Shown in pieces: positions 33,396-44,441 of a stretch of 64,000 bases of DNA; within the stretch, counting starts at the first letter, position 1; each line of letters begins with the position of its first letter. The notes under the pieces were generated by a model. It was not told the DNA's origin. It ran no database searches and worked only from the letters and a program-made list of their open reading frames with translations. Both the position numbers and the translations under genes were made by a program. The stretch is from Crotalaria pallida. Taxonomy: Eukaryota; Streptophyta; Magnoliopsida; Fabales; Fabaceae. The DNA lies in NCBI GenBank assembly GCA_037953625.1, contig CM075650.1, positions 1,862,501 to 1,926,500 of the forward strand, in the 5' to 3' direction.

Positions 33396-36300
33396 ATGGA
33401 TGGAGAAGAAGTGACTGATGCTGACGAACTGATCCAAGGTACTTGTCAAGTAAACAGTATTCCTCGTGCTGTAATATTTGACTGTGGAGCCACACATTCT
33501 TTCATTTCCCTTGACTGTATGAATAGACTAAAACTATCCCCAGTAGAAATGCCTTACAAACTATCCATTTCTACCCCAACCAATTCTTCTGTAATCACTT
33601 CTAAAATGTGTCTAGAGTGTCCTATCCAAGTATTAGGCAGAGAATTTAAAGTCAATCTGATTTGTCTACCCTTAACCAAGCTAGATATTATCCTTGGCAT
33701 GGACTGGATGTCTCAACACCGTGTCTTACTCGATTGCCGAGAAAAGACCGTAATCTTTAGTGGCCCGTCTATTGCGAAGTTAGAGACAACAGAGGAACCG
33801 ACCTTAGATCAAATTCCTGTGGTCGGAGAATTCCCTGAGGTTTTCTCGGACGAAATGCCTGGCTTACCGCCGAATAGAGAAGTAGAGTTCAGTATAGACC
33901 TCCTTCCGGGAACTGGCCCGATCTCAATTGCTCCGTACAGAATGGCGCCTCCCGAGCTAGAAGAGCTTAAGAAACAGCTGGAAGAACTTTTGGCCAAAAA
34001 GCTAATCCGACCACGCGTATCGCCGTGGGGAGCCCCAATCCTATTTGTGAAAAAGAAAGATGGTAGTCTCAGAATGTGCACTGACTATAGAAAGCTCAAC
34101 GCGGTAACGGTGAAGAATAAATATCCCCTCCCTCGGATTGATGACTTATTGGACCAACTCAAGGGAGCGTCGGTGTTTTCAAAGATAGATCTCCGATCTA
34201 GATATCACCAAATCCGAGTCCGAGAAGAAGACATTTCGAAGACAGCCTTCCGATCAAGGTATGGGCATTTTGAGTACGTGATTATGCCCTTCGGACTTAC
34301 CAACGCCCCTGCCATCTTCATGGATTACATGAATAGGATCTTCCGACCTTACTTGGACTCGTTCGTGATAGTCTTCATTGACGATATCCTCATCTACTCT
34401 CGGAATCCGAGCGAACACGAACAGCATTTGAGAACGGTACTACAGGTTCTGAAAGATAAGAATCTCTACGCTAAGCTCTCTAAGTGCAGTTTTTGGCTCA
34501 ACGAGGTCCATTTCCTCGGGCATGTGATATCCGAGCAAGGTGTAGCAGTTGACCCTTCCAAGGTGGAAGCGGTACTTAAGTGGGAGAGACCGAACTCGGT
34601 GACCGAGATCAGGAGTTTCCTCGGTCTTGCAGGGTATTACAGAAGATTCATTGAAGGATTCTCTAAATTGGAGCTAGCATTGACCTCGTTAACCAGAAAG
34701 GATACCCCATACCAATGGTCCGAGGTGTGTGAACAAAGCTTTCAAGAGCTAAGGAAAAGGTTGACGAGCTCGCCCGTGTTGATTTTACCCGATCCGACCA
34801 AAACCTTTGACGTATTTTGTGACGCCTCAAAGCAGGGCCTTGGCTATGTGCTGATGCAACAAGGAAAAGTGGTGGCGTATGCCTCTCGGCAACTTCGGCA
34901 ACACGAGCAGAACTATCCGACGCATGATCTCGAATTGGCAGCCTTGGTGTTTGCCCTTAAGATTTGGAGACACTACCTGTATGGCACGAAATTCGAGGTG
35001 TTCAGTGACCACAAGAGTCTCGGCTATCTGTTCGACCAGAAGGAGCTCAATATGAGACAGCGCAGATGGGTGGAATTTTTGAAAGGTTATGATTTCAACT
35101 TGCACTATCATCCTGGAAAAGCCAACGTGGTGGCCAAGGCACTAAGCAGGAAGAGTCTTCACTTGAGCAACATGATGGTCCAAGAGATGCAGCTGATGCA
35201 AGAGTTCAGTGATCTTAACCTCGGCATACAGAAGAAGGAAAACAGTGTTGTCTTGGAAATGCTGCAAGTAACCAATGATTTTGTGGGTTTCATTAAAGAA
35301 AGACAGACCGCCGACCTAGAGCTCCAAAAGCTATTAGAAAGAGCCGGAGACAAGGATGAACCTAACTTCACTAAGGGACCTGATGGTCTTGTACGATTTC
35401 GAGGCAGAGTTTGCATCCCCATGGACTTTGAAGTCCGAAGAGAGTTGATGGAAGAAGCCCACAAGACAAAGATGAGTCTCCATCCGGGAGCCACCAAGAT
35501 GTACCAAGATTTGAAGAGGTTATTTTGGTGGCCGAAGTTGAAGACCGATGTGGCCGATTATGTGTCTCGGTGCTTGACATGTCAGAAAGCCAAGATCGAG
35601 CATCAGAAACCAGGAGGATTACTCAAATCCTTGGAGATTCCACAATGGAAGTGGGATAGCATTTCGATGGACTTTGTATCAGGCCTACCAAAGACGAGAT
35701 TAGGGCAGGAAGCCATTTGGGTTGTGGTGGACCGACTTACAAAGTGTGCTCATTTCCTGCCGATCAGCATGAAGTACAGCCTGGAGAAGCTGACGCAACT
35801 GTACATAAAGGACATTGTTCGACTCCATGGTGTTCCGAGCAGCATAGTGTCGGACCGTGATCCTCGTTTCTTGTCTCGATTCTGGCAGAGTCTGCAAGAA
35901 GCCATGGGTACAAAGTTGAGGTTTACCACTGCTTATCATCCCCAAACTGACGGACAATCCGAGCGCACCATTCAGACTCTTGAGGACTTGCTGAGGACAT
36001 GTGTGCTTGAACAGTCGGAAAGCTGGGAAACACTATTGCCGTTGGTCGAATTCACCTACAACAACAGTTTCCATTCAAGTATCGGAATGGCTCCTTTCGA
36101 AGCCTTGTATGGTCGGAAATGCCGAACGCCGCTATGCTGGTTCCAGATAGGTGAAAACTTGTTGATTGGTCCCGACATTGTTCAGGAGACAACTGAGAAG
36201 ATCCGAATGATACAAGGGAAGATGAAAGCCGCTCAGGACCGACAGAAGAGCTATGCCGACAAGAGAAGGAAACCCTTGAACTTCATCGAGGGAGATCATG

Positions 36301-36713
36301 TATTTCTTCGGGTATCCCCTATGACGGGTATCGGCCGAGCTATCAAATCAAAGAAGTTGACCCCTAAGTTTGTCGGACCGTACCAGATATCGGAGACGGT
36401 CGGACCAGTAGCGTACAGAATCGCTCTACCTCCACACTTGTCTAAGCTCCACGATGTGTTCCATGTCTCGCAACTTAGGAGATACATTCACGATCCCTCG
36501 CATGTGATAGCAGTGGACGAACTGCCGCTAAGAGACAATCTGACCTTCGAAGTCCTACCAGTCCGAGTTGGAGATAGACAAGTCAGACGACTCAGAGGAA
36601 AGGAAATCCCCTCGGTCAAGGTAGTATGGAATCGAAATGGTGTGGAGGAAGCTACTTGGGAACTCGTGGAGAAGATGAAGCAGTCATATCCGCAACTGTT
36701 CAATGCTGACTAA
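33396..36713 (+). CDS. Element D pol: protease, RT, RNase H, integrase, chromodomain-like tail
   Basis: 1105 codons in frame with gag. Order: aspartic protease with FDCGATHSF (about 33478), where C replaces the usual S/T; RT with FIDDIL (about 34373); RNase H (about 34810-35150); integrase zinc finger H-H-C-C (about 35455-35585) and DDE core (DFVSG, SDRDP, SERTIQ); and a chromodomain-like tail (about 36580-36705) as in Tekay/Del. Odd residues: SKIDLRSRYHQ has R where Gly is near-universal, and VVAKALSR has K where a catalytic Asp (VADALSR) is expected. The frame is open, but these changes suggest weak or absent activity. Confidence 0.92.
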   Translation: MDGEEVTDADELIQGTCQVNSIPRAVIFDCGATHSFISLDCMNRLKLSPVEMPYKLSISTPTNSSVITSKMCLECPIQVLGREFKVNLICLPLTKLDIILGMDWMSQHRVLLDCREKTVIFSGPSIAKLETTEEPTLDQIPVVGEFPEVFSDEMPGLPPNREVEFSIDLLPGTGPISIAPYRMAPPELEELKKQLEELLAKKLIRPRVSPWGAPILFVKKKDGSLRMCTDYRKLNAVTVKNKYPLPRIDDLLDQLKGASVFSKIDLRSRYHQIRVREEDISKTAFRSRYGHFEYVIMPFGLTNAPAIFMDYMNRIFRPYLDSFVIVFIDDILIYSRNPSEHEQHLRTVLQVLKDKNLYAKLSKCSFWLNEVHFLGHVISEQGVAVDPSKVEAVLKWERPNSVTEIRSFLGLAGYYRRFIEGFSKLELALTSLTRKDTPYQWSEVCEQSFQELRKRLTSSPVLILPDPTKTFDVFCDASKQGLGYVLMQQGKVVAYASRQLRQHEQNYPTHDLELAALVFALKIWRHYLYGTKFEVFSDHKSLGYLFDQKELNMRQRRWVEFLKGYDFNLHYHPGKANVVAKALSRKSLHLSNMMVQEMQLMQEFSDLNLGIQKKENSVVLEMLQVTNDFVGFIKERQTADLELQKLLERAGDKDEPNFTKGPDGLVRFRGRVCIPMDFEVRRELMEEAHKTKMSLHPGATKMYQDLKRLFWWPKLKTDVADYVSRCLTCQKAKIEHQKPGGLLKSLEIPQWKWDSISMDFVSGLPKTRLGQEAIWVVVDRLTKCAHFLPISMKYSLEKLTQLYIKDIVRLHGVPSSIVSDRDPRFLSRFWQSLQEAMGTKLRFTTAYHPQTDGQSERTIQTLEDLLRTCVLEQSESWETLLPLVEFTYNNSFHSSIGMAPFEALYGRKCRTPLCWFQIGENLLIGPDIVQETTEKIRMIQGKMKAAQDRQKSYADKRRKPLNFIEGDHVFLRVSPMTGIGRAIKSKKLTPKFVGPYQISETVGPVAYRIALPPHLSKLHDVFHVSQLRRYIHDPSHVIAVDELPLRDNLTFEVLPVRVGDRQVRRLRGKEIPSVKVVWNRNGVEEATWELVEKMKQSYPQLFNAD

Positions 36714-36749
36714 ATTTTGAGGACGAAATTCCTGTAAGTGGGAGAGGAA
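36714..36749 (+). other. Polypurine tract region of D
   Basis: TTTTGAGGACGAAATTCC then AAGTGGGAGAGGAA immediately before the 3' LTR. The GGACGAAATTCC block recurs before element F's LTR (49858-49869) and is typical of Tekay elements. Confidence 0.8.
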
Positions 36750-39358
36750 TGTAACATCCCAAAAATTGATATTAAATAATATAATTTTAATATATAAATA
36801 TCTATTTAAGGATAGGGTTAAGCCTTAGAAGTTGTACAAGGGTAGAAGGGTAATATGAGCATAGGCCGACCTAGGATGTGAGATTAAGGCCTCGGCCCGA
36901 TCTCGGCCGAGCTAGACAAGATTGTGTGCTTCTGAACCGAGCTGAAGGGGAACCCAACGTGAAACCCATTGTCCAGTCTGGATTAGCCGATCTCAGTGTC
37001 CTATCCGAGAGGGAAGCTCGGACTACTGCTGTTCCTACAAGCCGAGCCAACGTATCCTAGCCGATGTACCCGAGCCAACACGTCCTAGCTCCTCCGTGCC
37101 AGCTCATGTTGAGTTCTAGCCCTTTGGGATTCGTACCCTTCGTACGCTGTCCTTGCCATTCACTTTATGTCATTTTCATTGCTTTATGTCCCTCTCAAGT
37201 ACTATTCATGGCTTCCTCAAGAAGCCAATGAACCCTGTTCACACATTCTAGCTTCCCCAAGAAGCCAATGAATCTTGACCACACAAATATTTTCCCTAAA
37301 TGAATAAAAGAAAGCCCAAAACACCACATATCACACATTACATTTCTCATTATCTTCCTCCTAAGAATCTCTCTCTTTCTCCTCCAAAGCTTCAGCAAAC
37401 AAAACCCCAACACTTTCTTTCTCCCTCTCTTCTCACAAAACGGAACCCTCCTCCTCTCTGTTCTCTTCTGTTCCGGCGTACCTGGACCGTGGGGGTGTGG
37501 TGGTGGCAGCAAGGAGGACACGGATTCGAGTGGTGTGAAGCTCACAAGGTCAAGGTCTAGATCAAGGACAAGCAACAAGGGACCATTCTCAAACTCTCAA
37601 CTCTTATCTCACACAGTTTGAGGTAAGGAGTGAGTGTTACCTCTACTTGAGTTTGGGTTTCTAGGGTGTTCATAAAGGGTACTAAGAGTGGGTGTTAGAT
37701 TAGGGAATGGATCTAGGTTAATGTAGAAAGGAAATGGTAAAAAGGGTAAAAAGGGAACTAATAAATGAATTAGAAACATGAGTTTGAAGTAGGGATGAGT
37801 ATCGTTATATGCTATATGATGGTATTTACATGATGGATTGGTTAAATGTTTTATTCTTATTGTTGTTGTTGTTGTATAAGTGATTATGAACTTTGTGCAT
37901 AAATGTTTATGAGCTTCGATATTTATGATCCATGTCTGTGGCCGAGCTGAGTGACTTCGGGAATGAGTATGAGAAAATGGTAGAGATGGAAAGTAGGGGA
38001 TAGAGTAATACGGTAGAGACTGAACAAGGTTAATGGAAAGAGGGACTGATTATTCGGTTTAGTCGAGAGAGGTCGAGCTAAGTAGATAATAAGATTAATG
38101 TAAAGGGGAATAAATTCAAGTGTCGAGCCGAGAGAGGCCGAGCTAAATAATGGTTGAAAGGACGAGGAATAAAAGGGAAATGGCTGTGTGATCGGGTCAT
38201 AGAAGACGCGTACTGGGTGCGTGCCTTGATCGCGTCAGACGCATACTGGGTATGTGCAGCTGTAAGACGGGTACTGGGTGCTCGCAGTTATGATTCACAC
38301 AGGATTCCGAGAACGGAATCGGTGGGAAGTGGTCCTGGTCATAGCAGACGCGTACTGGGTGCGTGCATTGATCGCGTAAGTCGCCAAGATGCGCCGCTGT
38401 AAGACGGGTACTGGGTGCTCGCAGTTATGGACTCTCCCTAACCCCATACAATGATCGGCGGTAGTGCTCCTGGTCATAGAAGACGCATACTGGGTGCGTG
38501 CATTGATCGCGTCAGACGCATACTGGGTATGTGCAGCTGTAAGACGGGTACTAGGTACTCGCAGTTATGGACACTCCAATATCCGACTGTAAATGGTGTA
38601 AGACATGCACTGGGTGTATGCATCCGAGAAGAGTAAAAGATTGTAAACTATGTGAAAATGGAATAATGAGTAATGTCTGAGATAGAGATGGTAATCCGAG
38701 GTAAGAGAATGTGAACCGAGGTATAACTAATAGGTAATAGAGTGATTGGATAGTGTGATGTGAGCCGAGCCGGATGAGATTGTGTGTATGTAAACCGAGC
38801 TAAATGAGATAGTATGCATGTGATATAGGGTTTGATTACTTGCTATTTATATGCTATTTGACTACTTGTGTTTGGCTTGGTAGTTCGGTATGTCATTTTA
38901 GAAACTGCTTATTTAAGTTCTGTGTAATGTTCACCTCCTTACCATTTTTTAGGTGCTGAGCCCGAGCAAACGCAGTCCCCCGCCGAGCAGGATCACTCTC
39001 CCTCACAGGGAGAGTAAGTTATTTAGAGTCATAGATGTGGATAGGTCCGAGCTAAAATATTTGTTTTGCATTGGGTCTCGGCTATTTGGTCCGAGCTAAA
39101 ACACGCTTTTGTATATTTTGATCTCGGCCCGATGGCCGAGCTAAACATCATTTTTGTAATTCGAACTAATGAGCTCGGTGTAGCTATGTTTCTCAACTCT
39201 TGTTTAATGATTAATGAAGTCTTCCGTTTTATTAACTCTGATGTTCTTGTTATTAATGAAAGGAAATATTATTTTGGCAAATATCATATTCATCTTAAAA
39301 AAAAATTTAAATCCAAATTTTGGGGTAATTAAGGGTAATTATTATATAGGGTGTTACA
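36750..39358 (+). repeat. Element D 3' LTR
   Basis: 2609 bp uninterrupted copy, TGTAACATCCC to GGGTGTTACA, followed by TSD AGTTG (39359-39363). It shows the empty target of element B at about 38931-38937. Confidence 0.95.
38207..38620. repeat. Hairpin array in D 3' LTR
   Basis: Counterpart of 12211-12624. Differences fall in loops (TGG and TAG exchanged in the last two units) and in one stem near 38484 (CGCATAC opposite GTGCGTG), which breaks a pair. Confidence 0.82.
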
Positions 39359-39363
39359 AGTTG

Positions 39364-40928
39364 CATCATATATTAAACAGAAGTGAAGTAACCGATTAAA
39401 TTCTATGTTGTAATCGATTACTGGTTTTTCAAAAGAATTTAAAAGTTTCTATTTTTAAAGGGATAATCGATTATCTTCTTAAAGTAATCGATTACCTCAA
39501 GTTTAATTGAAAAAACGTGTCAGAATCATTTTGATTTATTTCCTTATTTGTTTTTACATAATTGATTCTGATTTATTTTCAAAATTCGAATTTGATTTTA
39601 TTTTTGAAAATATTCCTTTTTGGTTTAAGATTCATATCTTTTATTTTATTCCTTAAATCTATTTTATTTGTTTCTGATTTCAAAAATGATTTTATTCTAT
39701 TTTATTTTATTCTTTAAATCTATTTGATTTTATTTTGATTTCAAAAATATTATTTTATTTATTTGATTTCAGAAAATCAATTTTGAATATTTCCGTATTT
39801 GATTTCATTCTTATTTTAAATTTGATTTATTTCCAAAATCAGTTTTGATTTGATTCTGATTCTTTTTTCAAATTCAAAATTTGAATTTCAAATATTTTCA
39901 AATCTTTAGTTTTATGTCTTAAATCTTTATGATTTGGTTTTTGATTTTAAACATGTGTTAATTGTTGTTTTTATAAAAAGATTTTGAATCAAGTTTTATT
40001 TTGAGAACGCTCCTGACAACTTTGTTGGAAAATCTTTTCACGTTCTTCTTCTTCTTCTCCTTCTCAATTCTCTGGTTTTATCGTTCATATCTTTTGAGAA
40101 GAAAAACTTTACTTTGGCCAATACACTTGTGATTTAACTTCATTGCCATAGAGCTTTATTGTTGTATTCGTGTTGTATAGAACACACTTTTGTTAGAGCC
40201 TTATATTGTTGTATCCACACTATTAAGAGTGCAATATAGGTCTTGTACCAATCACTCATACCATAACCAGTGTTGTAAAGGGGAGTGTAACCCTTAGTGA
40301 CTAGGGAGTGAATCTCCTAGTGCGAACGTGCGGCGTTCGTGTGTGTAGGGTGAGGAACCCTTCTGTATTGGGTAGTGCTAGACGAACGGTGGGGCACCTA
40401 GTAGTTAGGCTATCTGGTTGTTGAGGTCCCTGGCGAAAGGAGGTTCCTAGTAGCTTGCGGGGCGCTCTGGTTGTACTTGGGGACGCGTGGCGTCGTGGTT
40501 TAGTGAAAAGCTCAAGCGGGTCGCTTGGGGACTGGAGTAGGCCGGGTTTGCCGAACCAGGATAAAATCTCCGGTGCAATCTCTTCTATCCCTCATCTCTT
40601 TATTTTCCGCTATTATATTTATTTGTTGCGCATCATAACATCTATTTTCGTAATAATCTATTTTAAGCGAATTTAAAATAATAAGCGCGGTAACGGTTTT
40701 CGTTGTTCTTATTTTAAATTCATATCCGCGCATATTAGTTTTTCTTAATAGTATTAATATTATTGGCCTAAGCGCAATCAATTTTCAACATTATATTGTT
40801 TTCCGTTGCAAAATCTCTTTAAGTTTGTTGAAAAAGTTTTAAAGAAAATATTTTCCAATGTTTTCGTAAACACCCAATTCACCCCCCCTCTTGGGTGACG
40901 GCTGCCAATTCTATCAATAATTCTAACA
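39364..40928 (+). repeat. Element A middle LTR, right part
   Basis: Continues the LTR begun at 10051; the two parts total 2268 bp. It ends TTCTAACA, two bases before the primer site TGGTATTAGAGC (40931-40942), which carries one C to T change. It includes the last palindrome pairs of the array, the first degraded to TAACCGATTA at about 39389. Confidence 0.93.
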
Positions 40929-41025
40929 ATTGGTATTAGAGCTTCGTGCTCTGGTAAAGGCCTAACAGCCTGAGCTAAAGATCCGTTGTAGATTGGCAGC
41001 GGTGGGATATTTTATTTGTTTTAAT

Positions 41026-42564
41026 ATGGAGGGTTTTACATTCGATGATGCACCATTTTTTGATGGAAATAATTTTCTCTATTAGAGTGCTAGAATTAAA
41101 ATATTTCTTCAATCTATTAGTTTTCGTTTATGGCATATTGTTCTTCATGGTTTTGATCAAAAACATGTTTTAAATGATTTTGATGAAAAATCTTTTTCAT
41201 TCAATATTCATGCTATGCATATTTTAAGAAATGCTTTAAATGTTGATGCATATGGTATGATTGAAAATTGTTTGAATGCCAAGGAAATTTGGGACACACT
41301 GAATACACACTATGCTACTAATGATCTTCATGGAAGTGTTAGTGTCCACAGGAAAAAGGAGGAGAAGGAACAAGAAGAAAATGATATTGAGCATGAAATA
41401 TCTAACTCCCTGGAAGAAGAATACGATGATACTGAAAGCGTGGGGAGTAGTTCAACATGCGATGAGGATGAATTAGAAAGGCTATTTGAGAGCTTTATAG
41501 ACTCATTGGAAGAATCAAGTTCTTCGGATGAGGAGTCGTTGGAAGATGAAAATGAAATATCAAATTACACGGCTCATAAGGTAACTTCAAATAGTCCTTG
41601 TTATAATAATCTACAATTTGCATATAATGATTTGAATGATGGTTTGATAACTTTGGAAAATAGAAACTTGGACTCTTTACAAAAATTATCTCTAATTGAA
41701 AATGAAATTGATTTTTTGAAAAATGGAGATATTTTTGATAAAGAGATATTTTTAGAAAATAGCTCCTCAACGATTTTTGAAAATTTCTTTGATATTGAAA
41801 AATAAGTTGAGGATGCACTCTTTGAATATAGTAACATTGAAAAATCCATTTGTTCAAATTCCTTGTTTGAAAATGAGGTTGATATTCAAAAATCAAGCAA
41901 AGTGTTTGACAATGAAATTTTTCAATGTGAAGTTAAAAATTCCAAGTTTCATGAAAATAATTTTGAAAAAATCATATCATCATCCAAACCCATTACATGT
42001 AATTATTGTGGTAATTTAAGACATATTTCTCATTTATGCTTTTATCGTAAAAATTATAATATGAGAAATAATTTGCAATAGGTTCCAAAGGCTTCTAAGG
42101 AACCTAAGACTAACCCCAAAGGACCCAACATGAAATGGGTACCAAAAAGTTCTTCTAGTGTTCTAAATGTGCAGGAATCCAAACAAAAAGAAGATCTAAG
42201 TGGTCAAAATAAAGTCTTATGGGGTGTACCTAAGAGGAAAATGAGTGTATGGGTTGAGAAACGAAACAAGCCTAAGGATGAACCAAGTGATAGAGAAAAG
42301 GATAAACTATCAAGGGTGATGTCTAAGAGGACAAGAAATAGATGGAATGGTCAAAGGAGGAAGATGCTCCCAACCAAAGCTTCTCACGTGTCTAAAATTG
42401 AAATGAAATGGTCTAGGACCTCAAGCAAGAAGCAATGGGTAAGGACAAACACCTCCTTGATCAGCAAGTCCAAGGTATCAAGTTCTCATTCATACTATAA
42501 CAACGACTACACAAAGGTATACCTGGACTACTCTATTTTTTGTGCATACCAAGGTGTATCATGA
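41026..42564 (+). pseudogene. Sirevirus-like gag, copy 2 (three nonsense codons)
   Basis: A full-length gag frame of 513 codons with no frameshift but three in-frame stops: TAG at 41083 (Trp in B), TAA at 41803 (Gln in B) and TAG at 42079 (Trp in B). All three are G to A or C to T changes. Domain order matches copy 1: gag domain, acidic linker, CCHC knuckle (CNYCGNLRHISHLC, with Gly to Arg in the knuckle) and a basic tail. The lesions differ from copy 1, so the two decayed separately after duplication. Confidence 0.9.
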
Positions 42565-44441
42565 GTGCTGAAATCTTTTTGAAAATCTTTTATTTCTCAT
42601 GATCACTCCTTGGATAAAATAAATCATGTGTGTCTTGCTTTATTTGAAAATCTTTTTTAGCACATGATTATATTTTTTGTGTATATACTGCATTATTTTT
42701 TTCACCATATATTGAGTTGTATCATGTGTGTTAAAATATTTTTTAAAATTCCTTTTATCACATGAATACACTCTTTATGTGTTGATGTCATGTCATGACA
42801 TACTAGAGATATATATTGATATTATGGACATGCATTTGTGTGCATGAGCATGACATTGTTTTTATGATTAGTGCATATGTTTAATATTGTTTATTCATAT
42901 TTTGCCTTCACAATATCCTTGATATTAGTGAAGAGATGCAACTAATCCTTAAGGATCCAAGTCATTGGACACCAAAAGAAAATTCCATAAGCAGTTTTGT
43001 AGGTATCACTACTAGTGCCAAGCCTTGGAATTCTCACAACGAATGCATGCACGATGGACTTAAATGAAAAGATACCAAAGAAGGTCATGGACTCAATCAA
43101 GGGAAATGCGACTTGAATAGACACAAGTGGAGCTCTTAACATGTTGTTTAATAAGAACGAGAGACTTAAAGGAAGAACTCCACAAGTGCACGAACATCCC
43201 TTATGATGTGGAAAATCAACACCTACGATAAGTATCACCACTCGTATTTCTTTTAAACACTTTATGATACTTATCTTTGTGATACACATGTTTATCTTGA
43301 TGCTGAAATTTTTTTTTAATAATTTATTCCTTCTTCGATATGCTTGTACAAATTTTTGTGAAGGATAAATTGTTTTTCAGCATGCACTATATTTATGTGT
43401 TACTAATTCCTAAGGATCCAATTATCTTGGATACCAAGAGAAACACGTGCTAATTAGTTTTGCAGGTATTACTACAAGTATCAGTATGCAACGTTCTCTA
43501 AAAACTTATGGTTAATGCATTCAAATGACAAGAACTGGGCAATACTCAAGCACTTGATAGTGACTCTGCGATATGTGAATGATCTCTTGGAGTGGAAGAA
43601 GTGCAACATACTGAACAAGTAGAGCTTTCTACAAGATACGTAATGATACTCTATCAAAGGAAGAAACTCCACAAATGGAATGACTACATACATGGAAAGC
43701 GTCATCTCGATAAGTATCACTACTCTTATTTTTTATTATGTGATACTTGTTTTTGCGATATATGCCTTATATGACAATATGTGCTATCATGAATCATATG
43801 TTATTGTTGTCATGGCATATAGGATTTTAAAGTTTTGATGATAGTGAGCATTCACATGTTTTTATGATGCATTTTTCATTTCCCTTCATGTTATGCTTAT
43901 TTTGGAAAAACCTTTTAGAAAGGGGGAGAAAAATATTATTAGAATATTTGCATTGAAAACATGTTTTGCTTCTTCATCCCATTTTGACATCATGCGCTTT
44001 TTAAATTGTTTTTCTGGGAAAGAAAAATTTTTTTATCCCATAATTCCTTTTAATGATGTCAAATAGGGGGAGAAATTGACTATGTGTCTATATGTATTTA
44101 CTCCCTTGTTATTATTAATGTATCTATTCAGTGTTTCAGGGGGAGTATAGTACAAAGGGGGAGAAGAACCGTAATCCTGCTAAAGTCTTCTCACCACCTT
44201 TTTGATGTTGACAAAAGGGGGAGAAGAATTCTGAGCTTCATGTGCATACTAACCATATATGCAGGGGGAGGTTATGAGAATGAAGAGAAACTATTTCATG
44301 GCTTAATCAATTATTCTCTATATTCTCTATTTGTATTTAAATTTCCTATGATATTATTGGACTATATTGTGCTATACTTGTTGCTTAACGCTTGTTATGC
44401 AGAAACTCATAAAAGGGTTTGTCATCATCAAAAAGGGGGAG
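42565..44441 (+). other. Post-gag non-coding region of A, second unit
   Basis: Near-identical to the first unit without the LINE; the intact LINE target CACCATATATT is at about 42705-42715. The stem-loop inverted repeats, multiple AAGGGGGAGA tracts (43920-44270) and terminal polypurine tract (44430-44441) are conserved. Confidence 0.8.

Larger units (their letters stand above)
10754..39358 (+). mobile_element. Element D: Tekay-like chromovirus (Ty3/gypsy)
   Basis: Starts TGTAACATCCC and ends GGGTGTTACA. TSD AGTTG lies at 10749-10753 and 39359-39363. The 5' LTR is 10754-32125 (interrupted by B) and the 3' LTR 36750-39358 (2609 bp). A Met-type primer site (32130), gag, pol and a purine tract follow in standard gypsy order. 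Integrase precedes a C-terminal chromodomain-like segment, the layout of Tekay/Del chromoviruses, which commonly occupy heterochromatin. It landed next to the GTTGCATCAT motif inside A's palindrome array. Confidence 0.95.
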
